The notes under the pieces were generated by a model. It saw only the letters and a list, made by a program, of their open reading frames with translations. It had not been told where the DNA came from and did no database searches. A stretch of DNA of 64,000 nucleotides from UBA1422 sp963676385 (GTDB lineage Bacteria; Bacillota; Clostridia; Peptostreptococcales; Anaerovoracaceae), in the NCBI GenBank assembly GCA_963676385.2, contig CAXXMM010000002.1, positions 186,001 through 250,000 of the forward strand, given 5' to 3'. The translations under genes were made by a program, and so were the position numbers. Every line of letters begins with the position of its first letter. Within the stretch, counting starts at the first letter, position 1. This document shows, piece by piece, positions 26,877-37,407 of the stretch.

Positions 26877-28403
26877 ATGAAGATTAGAACAAAGGTCCTA
26901 AGTGTTTTTTTGTCGCTGATGTTGGTGCTGAGTTTTACTTCTTTTGCATCCTTTGGAGAAACAAACCCGGTAGCGGATATGGAGGTCTCTATTATTGATG
27001 TTGGCCAGGGAGATTCTATACTTATCCAGTCAGAGGGAGAAACTATGCTAGTGGATGCCGGATCATCGGATGGCGGAACCCCAATTCCATATTTAGCAAG
27101 CCAAGACTTCGGACAAATAGAATACCTTGTGGCTACCCATCCTGATTCGGATCATATCAATAAAATAGAGGCTGTGCTTGACAAGTATCAAGTTGAGAAT
27201 ATTTACTATACATATGGCAGCAGCACTAGTGATACATACAGTACTTTTATTTCTGCAATGAAAAGGGAGGGTTGCAGTTATTCTCATCCAACATCGGGTC
27301 AAACGTGGACCTTGGGGGATGCAATCGTTGAAGTGATTACAGATGGACAAGAGGGGAAAACCGTCAATGACCAATCAATTGTGTTGAAGGTGACCTGTGG
27401 AGGTAAAAGTGTTCTTTTAATGGGAGATGCATCAACAACAATTGAGAGTGAACTTGTAGAAGAGAATGCAGACATTAATAGTGATGTCCTAAAAGTGGGG
27501 CATCATGGTTCAAAGTATTCATCCTCATCGGAATTTTTGACTGAAGTTACTCCTGCCTATGGGGCAATTTCCTGTGGGGCGGGAAATAGTTATGGACATC
27601 CGGATAGCGAGACGCTAACCCGACTATCCAACGCAGGTTGCACTGTTTCCAGAACGGATCTTTCCGGAACCATTGAATATGATTTTACAGCCGGGAAAGT
27701 TGTATGCACCACTGAAAAAAGTGGTTTAAGTAACGTGACTGGATTTGCAGTTTCTTCAGGATCAAAGTCGGCAATTACCCTTAAGTGGGGGAAAACCGCC
27801 AATGCCTCCGGATATCAAATCCAAAAATATATAAGTAGCAATTGGAAAACAATTAAGATAATCACAAGCAATAGTGTAGTCACATATAAAACCACCAGTG
27901 ATATTCTAACCGGAAATAATAAATATAGAATTAGAGCCTACAAAAACGGAACAGCAAAAACCTATAGCAGTTACACTAATTGTACGGTTTATGTGCCTGG
28001 GAAGGTAACATTGAAAAGTACCACAACACCAATGTATTGTTACATCACCAAAACAGGAGAAAAGTATCATTTGCGAAAGAGTTGCGTTCAAAATCCAATC
28101 AAAACGACTATTGCAAAAGCTAAAAAGGCCGGATATGAGCCTTGTAAAAAATGCGGAAGTCCTTATGTCACTGTGAAGTGGTCAAAAATGTCCAGTGCAA
28201 GCGGGTATGCTATATACAAGAAGATAAAAGGCGGCAGCTATAAAATAATTAAAACAATATCAAGCAATAGTACTATTTGCTATAAAGATCAATCGGTAAA
28301 ATCCGAAAAAACATACTACTATTATGTTAAAGCATATAAGAAAAATGGATCAGCCAAGGTGTATGGAAGCAGCAGCGCTGTGAAATACACAGCTGTAAAA
28401 TAA
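26877..28403 (+). CDS. Secreted ComEC-like metallo-beta-lactamase-fold protein with Fn3-like C-terminus
   Basis: A 508-residue protein with an N-terminal signal peptide (about 1-30). An MBL domain resembling the ComEC hydrolase follows: IDVGQGDSILI, the metal motif THPDSDH, LLMGDA and VGHHGS (about 35-275). The rest consists of two Fn3-like repeats (SGYQIQKY and SGYAIYKKI units). Inserted between them is a Cys motif unit (YHLRKSC, then PCKKCGS about 28 residues later), like the Ada-type metal-binding pieces seen in other secreted MBL proteins. It probably degrades DNA or another phosphodiester outside the cell. The start has AAGGAGAAG upstream, and the gene stands alone between terminators. 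Confidence 0.82.
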   Translation: MKIRTKVLSVFLSLMLVLSFTSFASFGETNPVADMEVSIIDVGQGDSILIQSEGETMLVDAGSSDGGTPIPYLASQDFGQIEYLVATHPDSDHINKIEAVLDKYQVENIYYTYGSSTSDTYSTFISAMKREGCSYSHPTSGQTWTLGDAIVEVITDGQEGKTVNDQSIVLKVTCGGKSVLLMGDASTTIESELVEENADINSDVLKVGHHGSKYSSSSEFLTEVTPAYGAISCGAGNSYGHPDSETLTRLSNAGCTVSRTDLSGTIEYDFTAGKVVCTTEKSGLSNVTGFAVSSGSKSAITLKWGKTANASGYQIQKYISSNWKTIKIITSNSVVTYKTTSDILTGNNKYRIRAYKNGTAKTYSSYTNCTVYVPGKVTLKSTTTPMYCYITKTGEKYHLRKSCVQNPIKTTIAKAKKAGYEPCKKCGSPYVTVKWSKMSSASGYAIYKKIKGGSYKIIKTISSNSTICYKDQSVKSEKTYYYYVKAYKKNGSAKVYGSSSAVKYTAVK

Positions 28404-28515
28404 AAATGCAATGTGCCCGTAACGTGATATGTATTAAGAACTTGGAAACAAACTTACAAACTTACAAACATTTCTTCCTTTGCTTGCAAAAAAATAGCAA
28501 TGCAGGTAAAATGAT

Positions 28516-28551
28516 AAAAGAGTAAGAGTGCATTTTGATGTACTCTTTTTT
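28516..28551 (+). terminator. Terminator downstream of the ComEC-like gene
   Basis: AAAAGAGTA pairs with TACTCTTTT across a 16-nt loop and runs into a T stretch. It lies 110 nt after the stop codon. Confidence 0.65.
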
Positions 28552-28617
28552 GCGGAATCAATAAGCAATGGACGGTTTTTTTAACTAGCGCCAGTGGCAT
28601 AGATGAAAGGGAAAGGC

Positions 28618-30820
28618 ATGATAGAACTAAAAAGTGTATCCAAGTATTATTATAGCAAAGGGATGATTACCAGCGGGTTTTCTAAGGTTAGCTTGGATTT
28701 TGCCCAAGGGGAATTTGTTGTGATTACCGGTGAATCCGGCAGTGGCAAAACTACTCTTTTGAATGTGATATCCGGATTGGACGGGTATGAGGAAGGAGAG
28801 ATGTATGTTGATGGTAAAGAGACCAGTCACTATACATCAGCTGATTTTGAAGAATACAGAAAAAAATATATAGGAAATATTTTTCAGTCGTTTAATTTGA
28901 TTAACAGTTACACCGTATATCAGAACATTGAATTGCCCTTACTGGTCAATGGAAGTACGAAAAATGATGTGAAGGACAAGGTAAATGACATCATCAAAAA
29001 AGTCGGTCTGGGGGAGTTTGCCAACACAAAGTGTTCCAAGCTTTCCGGTGGGCAAAAACAAAGAGTGGCCATCGCAAGGGCCTTGGCAAAAGAAACGCCG
29101 GTTATTGTGGCGGACGAACCAACAGGGAACCTGGATAGCGTATCGGCGAAAGGCGTTGCAGACCTTTTGAAGGAAATCTCAAAAGAAAAATTAGTGCTGG
29201 TGGTAACCCACAACTATGAGCAGTTTGCAGACCATGCAACGCGGGTTGTAAAAATGAGCGATGGAAAAAATCGTGGAAGATCGGCAGATAAAGCCATTTC
29301 AGAAGATTGAAAACTTTCACGAAATTGAGTCAAAGAAGATTACCATTGGCAATCAAGTTCGACTGGGTGTCCGAAATGCCTTCAATATCACTTCGAAATT
29401 TTTGCTGTTGCTTTTGGTATTTTCTTTTGTGGTGGTGTCCACCGCCAGTGCCTATACTGGGTTTAAAAACCAAAATGAAGAGAGAAGCAAGTATGGATAC
29501 AATCAATTTTTCCAAAACATCTCTGACGATCGAATTATTATAAAAAAAGACGACAACAGTGTTATGACCCCAAAAGACTATGAAAAACTGGAAGCATTGA
29601 ATAATATTAAGTATGTGGAGAAAAATGATATTTTATCCGATAACCAGTTAAGCATTCAAAGAGGAAACGTCTTTTTTAATGGGTATCCAAAAAGTGTAAG
29701 CAGTTTTAGCGGAACAGTGGACATGGGCAATATTCCCAAGGGGGAAAATGAAATTTTAGTTGTTGGCAACACCAAGTATATAGCCTCCGGAAGTGATTTG
29801 GAAAGTATGTTGGGCAAGCGTTATAAGCTGAGCACCAATGACGAAGAGAAAACCATTACGGTCAAACTGGTTGGCTTGAAAGAGGAAAAGGATGCCAGTG
29901 CTTTTTCTTCCCTTACTATTTATCTTTCCCCTGATTTAATGGAGGAATTGAAAGCTCAAACCTACGAATTCTATAGCCAAGTAAAGGTTACGGTGAATGA
30001 CCAAACCTATGATGGGAAATACCAATACCCGGTTGTTCCAAGCACCAAGGTAAAAAAAGGTGAGGCAATTGTGCCGGAAGAGTTTAATTACTTGTATAGC
30101 AACGGATACAGCCTCAACCATACCATTAAAATTTCCACACAAAATATATATTTCGGCGGTAGTGTAAGTCCAACAATTACTGCTACCTATAATAAAAACA
30201 ATTTTCAGACGCGCATCGGATACAAAAGCTATGATACCCATAATGGGGAGATTTACATTAACAAAAATGATTTTGAAAGCCTTTTTGACAAGGGGAATTA
30301 TCAGTGTAGCGTTTATGTGAAGGACACCAAAAAAATTGATGAAACCACGAAAGCCCTTGAAGATGCAGGATTTAAGCCGATGGCATTGAGAAATTATCTG
30401 CAGGATTTCGGCGGGCAGGAGATTGTTAACATTATACAAATACCCTTGTTGATAATCTTCATAGTGGGGGTATTCTTCATTGCTTATTTTGTTACCCGCC
30501 TGATATTAAAATCCAGAGGTGTCTATTTTACAACGCTGAGAATGGTGGGACTAGCCAAGGCTTACACCAAGCGAATATTAGACATTGAATTGTTCACGGT
30601 GGTTACCATCGCTTACGGCTTGGTGCTGGGGGTTGTGGCCCTTGTAAAGAACCAAATCATCAACCTTGCATACATCAAATCTCTTGTAGAATATCTAACA
30701 GTTGGCGATTATATCATTTTATATGCTGTACTCTTGTTTATGGCCTTCTTGCTCTCAAGAAGATTTGCCAGAAGGTTGTTCAAGAAATCTGCCATGGTTA
30801 CATTCAGAGAGGAGGCATAA
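28618..30820 (+). CDS. MacB-like ABC transporter, ATPase fused to permease, frameshifted as given
   Basis: As given there are two overlapping frames: a MacB/LolD-type ATPase (Walker A GESGSGKTT, signature LSGGQKQR, Walker B VIVADEPTGNLDS) and a permease with a long extracytoplasmic domain and FtsX-like C-terminal helices. The ATPase frame ends oddly after KMSDGKN, while the second frame contains EKIVEDRQIKPF. Removing one A from the six-A run at 29265-29270 gives KMSDGKIVEDRQIKPF and one protein of about 733 residues, the same architecture as the next gene. The start at 28618 is a choice between two close ATGs (28603, 28618). Together with the next gene it likely forms a heterodimeric exporter or peptide-resistance pump. 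Confidence 0.8.
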
Positions 30821-30821
30821 A

Positions 30822-33287
30822 ATGATAAGATTAGAGAAAGTAAATAAATATTTTAACAAAAGAAAACGAAACGAAATTCATGTCATTAACGATACAACGG
30901 TGACCTTTCCGGAAAAAGGTTTAATTGCACTGCTTGGACCTTCCGGCTGTGGTAAAACTACATTGCTCAATGCCATAGGGGGGCTAGACAAAATCAATAA
31001 AGGGCAGATTACTGTTAATGAGGAGAAAATAACGGGTGGAAGAGCTGGCAAGACAGACCGAATCAGGAATGCCAATATCGGATATATCTTCCAGAATTAT
31101 AATTTAATTGACAACATGACTGTCCACGACAATGTGGCCATTGTTTTAAAGATGATTGGCATCAAGGACAAGGACGAAATCAAACAAAAGGTAGAGTATG
31201 CTTTGGGATTGGTGGACATGTACCGATACCGGAACCGGTTTGCAGACATGCTTTCCGGGGGAGAACGGCAGAGAGTGGCCATTGCCCGGGCCATTGTGAA
31301 AAACCCTTATATTATCATTGCCGATGAGCCAACCGGAAATTTAGACAGCAAAAATACTTTGGAAGTCATGAATATCATCAAGATCATATCCAAAGAAAAA
31401 CTGGTGATTATGGTGACCCATGAAGAAAAGCTTGCCAAATTTTATGGGGACCGAATCATCAAATTGATTGATGGCAGAATCGTTTCCGATGATGAGAATC
31501 AACATACCGACAATCTGGATTATCGGTTGGATAATAGAATTTACCTAAAAGACATAAAAAATCAAGAACCCATAGATTTGGATGGCTACAAAATAAATTT
31601 ATTCGGGGAGGGCACGGAGAAAATCGAGTTACAAATCATAGCCCAAGACGATAACATTTATTTGAAGTGTATGAACCCAAATAAGCACATTGAAATCGTT
31701 GATGAACACTCACCGGTTGAATTGATTGATGACCACTATAGGGAGATGACCAAAGAGGAATATGAGAAACATCGGTTTGACAGTAGTAAATTAGCCAACA
31801 ATTCCAATGGGAAGCATGCCTCAATCATTGGTTTGTTCTCATCTGTTTTGGCAGGGTTAAAAACCGTAAGAGATTACCATACGTTGAGGAAGATTTTACT
31901 GGTTGGATTCTTTATTTCTGCCGTGTTTATTGCCTATGCCACCAGTAATATTTATGGGATTACGAATATTAAGGATTCTAAATTTGTAGAAGATAATCAG
32001 GATTACTTAAGGATTCGAACAAAGACAGTTGCTGTAAAAGATTATTTGGCGTATGAGAAGGAAAAAACTGTGGATTATTTGCTGCCGGGAGATGGGAAGG
32101 TTTCTTTTGCCCTGGCACATACGGAATATTGGCAAACCAGCAATTACTCCAGCACCATTTCCGGGTCACTTTCTGATTCTGACACTTTAACAAAACAAGA
32201 CTTGATTGTAGGTTCCCTTCCTCAAAACAAGTATGAAGTGGTGGTGGATAAGTTGATTTTGGACAAATTGCTAGATGCCAGTGGGGCCATTAAGCAAGCG
32301 GGAATTGCCAACCCACAAGACTTAATTGGCCAGAAACTAAAGGCCAACTATATGAAAAAATTCACCATAGTTGGTGTAACCGATAAGGGAAGTCCCTGCA
32401 TCTATACGGATAAATCATTATTCATTAATTTGATGGCAAATAGCAAGAGTGGAGATGGGGAAGAGGAGTCAACCTATGATTCCGACTCGGTAAGCGCTGG
32501 GAGTTCTCAAGGGTCAAATTTGGTAGACGTTTCTTTAATGAAGAAAAAAATTACCCTAGAAAAAGGGCGATTCCCTAAGGATACCTATGAGGTATTGGTG
32601 AATGAAACCAATGCCAGTGAGATGCCATTAAATAAAGAAATCAATGAAAAGGTTAACGGCAAAAAACTCACGGTTGTAGGGTATTATTCTACCAAAGACA
32701 CTTTTGATTACAGATTGGTCACGGAGGACACGATAAAATATAATCTGATTCGAAATAGCAGTAACATTACTGTGATGCCCAATAATCAAGACAAAGAAGG
32801 AGCAATTGCCGCCTTTGAAGAAAAAGGTCTGAACATCATTGACATATACCAGTTTGAGCGAGACAAATATGTACAAAGTGTGTGGTCAATGGTCAAATCC
32901 GCAGTTGTCATGGCGGGGATTATTATTATTATTTCTTTGGTGGAGATATTTTTGATTATTAGGGCGTCGTTCCTATCCCGTATTAAAGAAATTGGAACCT
33001 TAAGAGCAATTGGTGTGAAGAAGGGCGACATATACAAAATATTTATGGGAGAAATATTAGCAATTACATTGATTGCGTCGGTAACCGGATACATCTTTAT
33101 GTCATATATCATGAGCAAATTGGCCAACATAAGCTATTTGGAGGACATGTTCCTTATGACACCAAAAGTGTTTGGGACTGGGTTAATATTGATTTTCCTT
33201 TTCAATATTGTGATAGGCCTTTTGCCGGTTTACACCACGATGCGAAAGACACCGGCAGAAATTTTGGCAAGGACAGACGTAAACTAA
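30822..33287 (+). CDS. MacB-like ABC transporter, ATPase-permease fusion
   Basis: An 821-residue fusion. The ATPase occupies about 1-225 (Walker A GPSGCGKTT, LSGGERQR, IIADEPTGNLDS). A linker region (about 225-345) and one membrane helix (about 365-385) follow, then a large outside domain, then three FtsX-type helices at the C-terminus (VVMAGIIIIISLVEIFLII and later). AGAGGAGG precedes the ATG at 30822; the frame is open earlier but overlaps the upstream permease. It starts 1 nt after the preceding stop. Paired clostridial exporters of this type are often linked to antimicrobial peptide or bacitracin resistance. No two-component system lies beside it, so the substrate is unknown. Confidence 0.85.
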   Translation: MIRLEKVNKYFNKRKRNEIHVINDTTVTFPEKGLIALLGPSGCGKTTLLNAIGGLDKINKGQITVNEEKITGGRAGKTDRIRNANIGYIFQNYNLIDNMTVHDNVAIVLKMIGIKDKDEIKQKVEYALGLVDMYRYRNRFADMLSGGERQRVAIARAIVKNPYIIIADEPTGNLDSKNTLEVMNIIKIISKEKLVIMVTHEEKLAKFYGDRIIKLIDGRIVSDDENQHTDNLDYRLDNRIYLKDIKNQEPIDLDGYKINLFGEGTEKIELQIIAQDDNIYLKCMNPNKHIEIVDEHSPVELIDDHYREMTKEEYEKHRFDSSKLANNSNGKHASIIGLFSSVLAGLKTVRDYHTLRKILLVGFFISAVFIAYATSNIYGITNIKDSKFVEDNQDYLRIRTKTVAVKDYLAYEKEKTVDYLLPGDGKVSFALAHTEYWQTSNYSSTISGSLSDSDTLTKQDLIVGSLPQNKYEVVVDKLILDKLLDASGAIKQAGIANPQDLIGQKLKANYMKKFTIVGVTDKGSPCIYTDKSLFINLMANSKSGDGEEESTYDSDSVSAGSSQGSNLVDVSLMKKKITLEKGRFPKDTYEVLVNETNASEMPLNKEINEKVNGKKLTVVGYYSTKDTFDYRLVTEDTIKYNLIRNSSNITVMPNNQDKEGAIAAFEEKGLNIIDIYQFERDKYVQSVWSMVKSAVVMAGIIIIISLVEIFLIIRASFLSRIKEIGTLRAIGVKKGDIYKIFMGEILAITLIASVTGYIFMSYIMSKLANISYLEDMFLMTPKVFGTGLILIFLFNIVIGLLPVYTTMRKTPAEILARTDVN

Positions 33288-33335
33288 AAAAACTGAAACA
33301 TTTATTAAGATGAGTGGAAGAATCTATTATGAAAT

Positions 33336-33369
33336 AAAAGCAAAGAGGATGGATGCTCTTTGCTTTTAT
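33336..33369 (+). terminator. Bidirectional terminator between ABC operon and acyl-CoA dehydrogenase
   Basis: AAAAGCAAAGAG pairs perfectly with CTCTTTGCTTTT around an 8-nt loop. It serves convergent genes on both sides. Confidence 0.85.
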
Positions 33370-33402
33370 ATTGAGATAACAACCGGCTGCCATTATTCGT
33401 TG

Positions 33403-34551
33403 CTATTTTGAAATCATTCCGGCCAGTATCAGTTTCATAATTTGGTTGGTACCTTCGTAGATTTGCAGTATTTTGGCGTCGCGCATAAATCGTTCTGCCT
33501 CATTATCCCGCAAAAATCCTTTTCCCCCTAAAATCTGCACGGCATCCGTGGTTACTTCCATGCCGGTATCGGTGCATACCAGTTTTGACATAGCGGCTTC
33601 CTTGGAATAGGGAAGACCTTCTTGCATCAGCCAAGTTGTTTTCAATAGTATGAGTTGCGCCAGTTCGATTTTCGTTGCCATATTTGCCAACATAAAGGAA
33701 ATACCCTCATTGGCGATAATTGGCTTGCCAAATTGAACCCGCTCTTTGGCAGATTTTAAAGCCAAATCATAGGCCCCCATGGCGGCACCCACTCCTTGCC
33801 CTGCAACGCCTACTCGACCAACATCAAGGGCGGTCATAGCTATTTTAAATCCGGCACCTTCGTTGCCGATACGATTATCTTTTGGTATTCTACAGTTTTC
33901 AAAAATCAATTCCCTTTGTGCTGTGGCTCGAATTCCCATTTTCTTGTATTCCACTCCAAAGGTGAAGCCGGGTGTGCCTTTTTCCACAATAAAAGCGCTG
34001 ATTCCTTTGGTGCCTTTGGATTTGTCTGTAATAGCAAAAATAATATAAGTATCTGCATATCCGGCATTCGTAATGTAGATTTTTCGACCGTTTATTATGT
34101 ATTCATCACCATCCAATTTTGCAGTGGTTTCCTGCATGGCTGAATCACTGCCGGCACCTTCTTCCGTCAAGCCAAAGGCACATAACTTCTCCCCTTTTAG
34201 TAAAGGTACTAAATATTTCTGCTTCTGCTCTTCCGTACCAAATTTTTCGATGGGGACAGAACCTATGGAAAGACATACGGACCAAGCAGAGCCTACTGAG
34301 ACATCTACTCTGGAAAATTCCATCATGGCCAGCGCAAAAAAGATAGGGCTTTTGCCCTGGCCTCCATATTCTTTTGGCATGGTCAATCCCATCAGCCCCA
34401 TAGGACCAAACTTGTTCCGAAACACATCATTAATCGGACGGAAATCTTCTTCCTCATCCCGCTGACGTGCGCCAGATGCAAATTCCCGTACAGCCAATTC
34501 CCTCATTTCTTTTTGGAATTCCAATTGTTCTTCTGTCAATGCAAAATTCAT
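33403..34551 (-). CDS. Acyl-CoA dehydrogenase
   Basis: A 382-residue FAD enzyme oxidising acyl-CoA to enoyl-CoA. The family signatures CAFGLTEEGAGSDSA and ITNAGYADTY lie in the middle domain, and QILGGKGFLRDNEAERFMRDAKILQIYEGTNQI near the end places the catalytic Glu in YEGTNQ. The last motif spans residues about 340-372. The start at 34551 is chosen because GGAGG lies 7 nt upstream and the protein then begins NFALTEEQLEFQ, as in butyryl-CoA dehydrogenases. It ends with TAG. No EtfAB genes are adjacent, so the electron partner is elsewhere. It is a single-gene unit. Confidence 0.93.
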   Translation of the reverse strand: MNFALTEEQLEFQKEMRELAVREFASGARQRDEEEDFRPINDVFRNKFGPMGLMGLTMPKEYGGQGKSPIFFALAMMEFSRVDVSVGSAWSVCLSIGSVPIEKFGTEEQKQKYLVPLLKGEKLCAFGLTEEGAGSDSAMQETTAKLDGDEYIINGRKIYITNAGYADTYIIFAITDKSKGTKGISAFIVEKGTPGFTFGVEYKKMGIRATAQRELIFENCRIPKDNRIGNEGAGFKIAMTALDVGRVGVAGQGVGAAMGAYDLALKSAKERVQFGKPIIANEGISFMLANMATKIELAQLILLKTTWLMQEGLPYSKEAAMSKLVCTDTGMEVTTDAVQILGGKGFLRDNEAERFMRDAKILQIYEGTNQIMKLILAGMISK

Positions 34552-34697
34552 TTTTATGCCTCCTTGCAAATCCTCCTTGGTCATTGTTTTCGCTTTTACT
34601 CTATCATGAATGTTTTGTGAAGTAAAGGTGGAGGCTATTGCAAATAAACAATAATTACTATAATATAGGTACCTGTGAGGTAAAAAAAGGACTTAAA

Positions 34698-35534
34698 ATG
34701 AAAAGAGTTAACTGCTTTGAAGCATACACTGATTTGATAAAAAATACCAAAGACACTTTTCCTTCTGTCATATACAACGCTATTCTTATGCCTAAAGAAA
34801 TACAGAGGCTGATTGAAGAGAAGAAACTATTCTATCGGGAAATGCCACAGGGTCTTGCTGTATATCGGATTGAAAAAGACTTTTATAAACTTTATCTTTT
34901 TCTTGAAGAAAGTAGAATCGTGCACATTGAAAAGCTTGATAAACCAATTGTTGTTGAACTGATTTATTCGGAACGACGCCTGGATTCCAATGTGCTTAAA
35001 ATGGAGTCCAAGTGCGGGGCAATGGGTTTTGAACCCTATGTTACAAACCTGCGCAGGACCATCCAATTGGAAACAATGAACTATTCTAATTTTTTTGAAG
35101 TTGAAGAAAATTGCCAATATAAAATCAAACCAGCAGTATTGTCGCAAAGTGACAAATTGATTGCCTTGTGGAACGAGAGCCTTGATCAATATGACTCCAT
35201 CCTTCCAACCATGAGTGAGTTAGAGATACAAATACAAAGGGGAGAGATCTACTGCTTGCTAAAAAATGGGGAACTGGTAGGGGCATTCAAACTGAAAAAG
35301 GAAAACAACAAGTGGGGATCTATCTGGCTTGTTGCCGTGGAATCTTCTCAACGGGGCAATGGTTTGGCTGGGGTTTTATTGGGAGAGGTTTTACAAAAAG
35401 CGTTGGATTGGGGGCTGAAGTATTGTTATATTTGGACGGACATGAGAAACCATTCCATGGAGAGAGTCTTGGAAAAGATGAACTTCAGATTGGATGGCAT
35501 TCGTTCTGAGGAATATATATTAGCAAAGAAATAG
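34698..35534 (+). CDS. GNAT-family acyltransferase, first gene of a Dlt-like operon
   Basis: A protein of about 278 residues. The C-terminal part (about 145-278) is a GNAT fold with the acetyl-CoA loop WLVAVESSQRGNGLAGVLL (V..xxRGxG) and MNFRLDGIRSEEY at the end. The first 145 residues are an additional domain I do not recognise, perhaps a degenerate second GNAT fold. The ATG at 34698 has AAAAAAGG upstream. It lies 29 nt before an acyl carrier protein gene and is co-directional with MBOAT, adenylation and SGNH genes, so it may transfer an acyl or aminoacyl group in the same pathway. It ends with TAG. Confidence 0.78.
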   Translation: MKRVNCFEAYTDLIKNTKDTFPSVIYNAILMPKEIQRLIEEKKLFYREMPQGLAVYRIEKDFYKLYLFLEESRIVHIEKLDKPIVVELIYSERRLDSNVLKMESKCGAMGFEPYVTNLRRTIQLETMNYSNFFEVEENCQYKIKPAVLSQSDKLIALWNESLDQYDSILPTMSELEIQIQRGEIYCLLKNGELVGAFKLKKENNKWGSIWLVAVESSQRGNGLAGVLLGEVLQKALDWGLKYCYIWTDMRNHSMERVLEKMNFRLDGIRSEEYILAKK

Positions 35535-35563
35535 CAGAACACTTGAGGAGAATAGGTGAAAAA

Positions 35564-35791
35564 ATGAGGGAAAAATTATTGGAGATTTTGACTGGAGTAC
35601 GGCCGGATGTTGACTTTGAAAACAACACGAGTCTAATTGATGATGGTGAATTAGAGTCTTTGGATGTTGTTGCCTTGGTCGGCGAGTTAAATGATGAGTT
35701 TGATATTGAAATAACAGTAGAAGATTTATTGCCTGAAAACTTCAATTCTGCAGATGCAATGATGGCGTTAATTAGACGACTTCAAGAGTAA
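35564..35791 (+). CDS. Acyl/aminoacyl carrier protein (DltC-like)
   Basis: A 75-residue, strongly acidic four-helix carrier. The phosphopantetheine Ser is in DGELESLDVV, close to the GSL/DSL site of carrier proteins. The size matches DltC. An in-frame TTG at 35543 is less likely as a start. It sits 10 nt upstream of the MBOAT gene and one gene before an adenylation enzyme, so it should receive the activated substrate and present it to the membrane acyltransferase. Confidence 0.88.
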   Translation: MREKLLEILTGVRPDVDFENNTSLIDDGELESLDVVALVGELNDEFDIEITVEDLLPENFNSADAMMALIRRLQE

Positions 35792-35801
35792 GGAGACTGA
35801 C

Positions 35802-37385
35802 ATGTCATTTACTTCTGTGGCATTCTTGTTGTTTGTTGTGGGAACAGCAGTTGTTTATTTTCTTGTTCCCCAAAAAGTGAGATGGATTGTTCTTTTGCTG
35901 GCAAGTTATACCTTTTATCTGCTATCTAGCCCAAAGACCTTTATTTTTGTCCTAATCACAACGGTGACGACCTTTTTTGGTGGCAAAAAAATTGGAAGCT
36001 ATGATGCTACGTATAAGGCATACATAGAAGAAAACACAAATTGTCTAGAAAAAGATCAAAAGAAGAGCCTCAAAAAAGAAAATAAAATGAAAAAGCAGCG
36101 AGTGCTAATCTTCGTCATGGTGGTGAATTTTGGCATTTTGGCGTTCCTAAAGTACTTTAGGGTATATCTTAATGGCATTGCAAGTCTAATCGGATTGGAA
36201 CAGATTTTTCATCCGGGGATGTTAATTCCACTTGGCATTTCCTTCTACACCTTCCAATCAATGAGTTATTTAATAGATTTATATCGGGGCAAATATTCGC
36301 CGGATACGAATTTGGCGAAATTTGCTTTATTTGTGTCTTTCTTTCCACAAATTGTTCAGGGCCCGATTAGTAGATATAATCAATTAGCGGGGCAGCTGTA
36401 TCAAGGCCATTCTTTCGAGTATAAAAGAGTGAAATTTGGGGTTCAACTTATTTTTTGGGGCTTTTTCAAAAAACTGGTGATTGCAGATCGAATTGGCATA
36501 CTTGTGAATCAAATATTTGATCATTACACCGATTACCATGGGTTCTTTCTTATCATCGCGGTAGTAGGATACACGATCCAGATTTATGCAGACTTTTCTG
36601 GGGGAATGGACATTGCACGGGGAATATCTCAAATTTTTGGCATTGATATGGCTAAGAATTTTGAACGGCCTTATTTTTCCACCAGTATTCCTGAATTTTG
36701 GCGGCGTTGGCACATTACCTTAGGACAATGGTGCCGTGATTATATTTTTTATCCAATTTCCCTATCGCCCACTTTTGGCAGGCTGGGGAAAAAATCAAGG
36801 AAGATTTTTGGGGATAGAGTGGGTAAATTGTTCCCTGTTATTATTGCACAACTCATGACATTTTTGACCATAGGAATTTGGCATGGCGCCGATTTTAAAT
36901 TTGTTGCATACGGCCTCTATCAGGCGATATTTATTATTGGAGCCATCTTGCTTGAGCCATATATAAAAAAATTGACTGCACTGCTTAGAATCAACACGAA
37001 AGCCTTTAGCTGGAAACTTTTTCAAATTGGAAGGACATTCATGTTAATTGTCATCGGCCGTTTCTTTTCCAGAGGTGCCAGTTTTGTTGCCGCCATTACC
37101 ATGATGAAAGAATCCTTGGTATTCAATCCTCGGGTATTCTTCGATGGCTCATTGTTACGTTTGGGGTTGACACAAGGGGATTTTCGGGTATTGGGGATTG
37201 CACTGCTAATTTTACTATTTGTAAGCATTCTTCAGGAAAATGGAATCAATGTGCGAGAAAAATTATCCGAGCAGAATATGCTTTTTAGGTGGCTGGTATA
37301 TATCACAGGAATTGTATTTGTTCTTATTTTTGGCATATATGGCAGCGGTTATGACGTGACAGGGTTTATTTATCGAGCATTCTAA
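35802..37385 (+). CDS. MBOAT family membrane acyltransferase (DltB/AlgI-like)
   Basis: A 527-residue protein with about eleven membrane segments. The MBOAT signature is present: FWRRWHITLGQWCRDYIFYP (about residues 298-317) and the invariant His in IGIWHGADFKF (about 357). It is longer than DltB and nearer the AlgI/PatA type. These enzymes carry acyl groups from a cytoplasmic thioester across the membrane to a cell-surface acceptor. AAGGAG precedes the ATG. Gene order with carrier protein, adenylation enzyme and SGNH protein supports a surface-polymer acylation role. Confidence 0.9.
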   Translation: MSFTSVAFLLFVVGTAVVYFLVPQKVRWIVLLLASYTFYLLSSPKTFIFVLITTVTTFFGGKKIGSYDATYKAYIEENTNCLEKDQKKSLKKENKMKKQRVLIFVMVVNFGILAFLKYFRVYLNGIASLIGLEQIFHPGMLIPLGISFYTFQSMSYLIDLYRGKYSPDTNLAKFALFVSFFPQIVQGPISRYNQLAGQLYQGHSFEYKRVKFGVQLIFWGFFKKLVIADRIGILVNQIFDHYTDYHGFFLIIAVVGYTIQIYADFSGGMDIARGISQIFGIDMAKNFERPYFSTSIPEFWRRWHITLGQWCRDYIFYPISLSPTFGRLGKKSRKIFGDRVGKLFPVIIAQLMTFLTIGIWHGADFKFVAYGLYQAIFIIGAILLEPYIKKLTALLRINTKAFSWKLFQIGRTFMLIVIGRFFSRGASFVAAITMMKESLVFNPRVFFDGSLLRLGLTQGDFRVLGIALLILLFVSILQENGINVREKLSEQNMLFRWLVYITGIVFVLIFGIYGSGYDVTGFIYRAF

Positions 37386-37407
37386 AAAAACATAGGGAGG
37401 AAACGAA

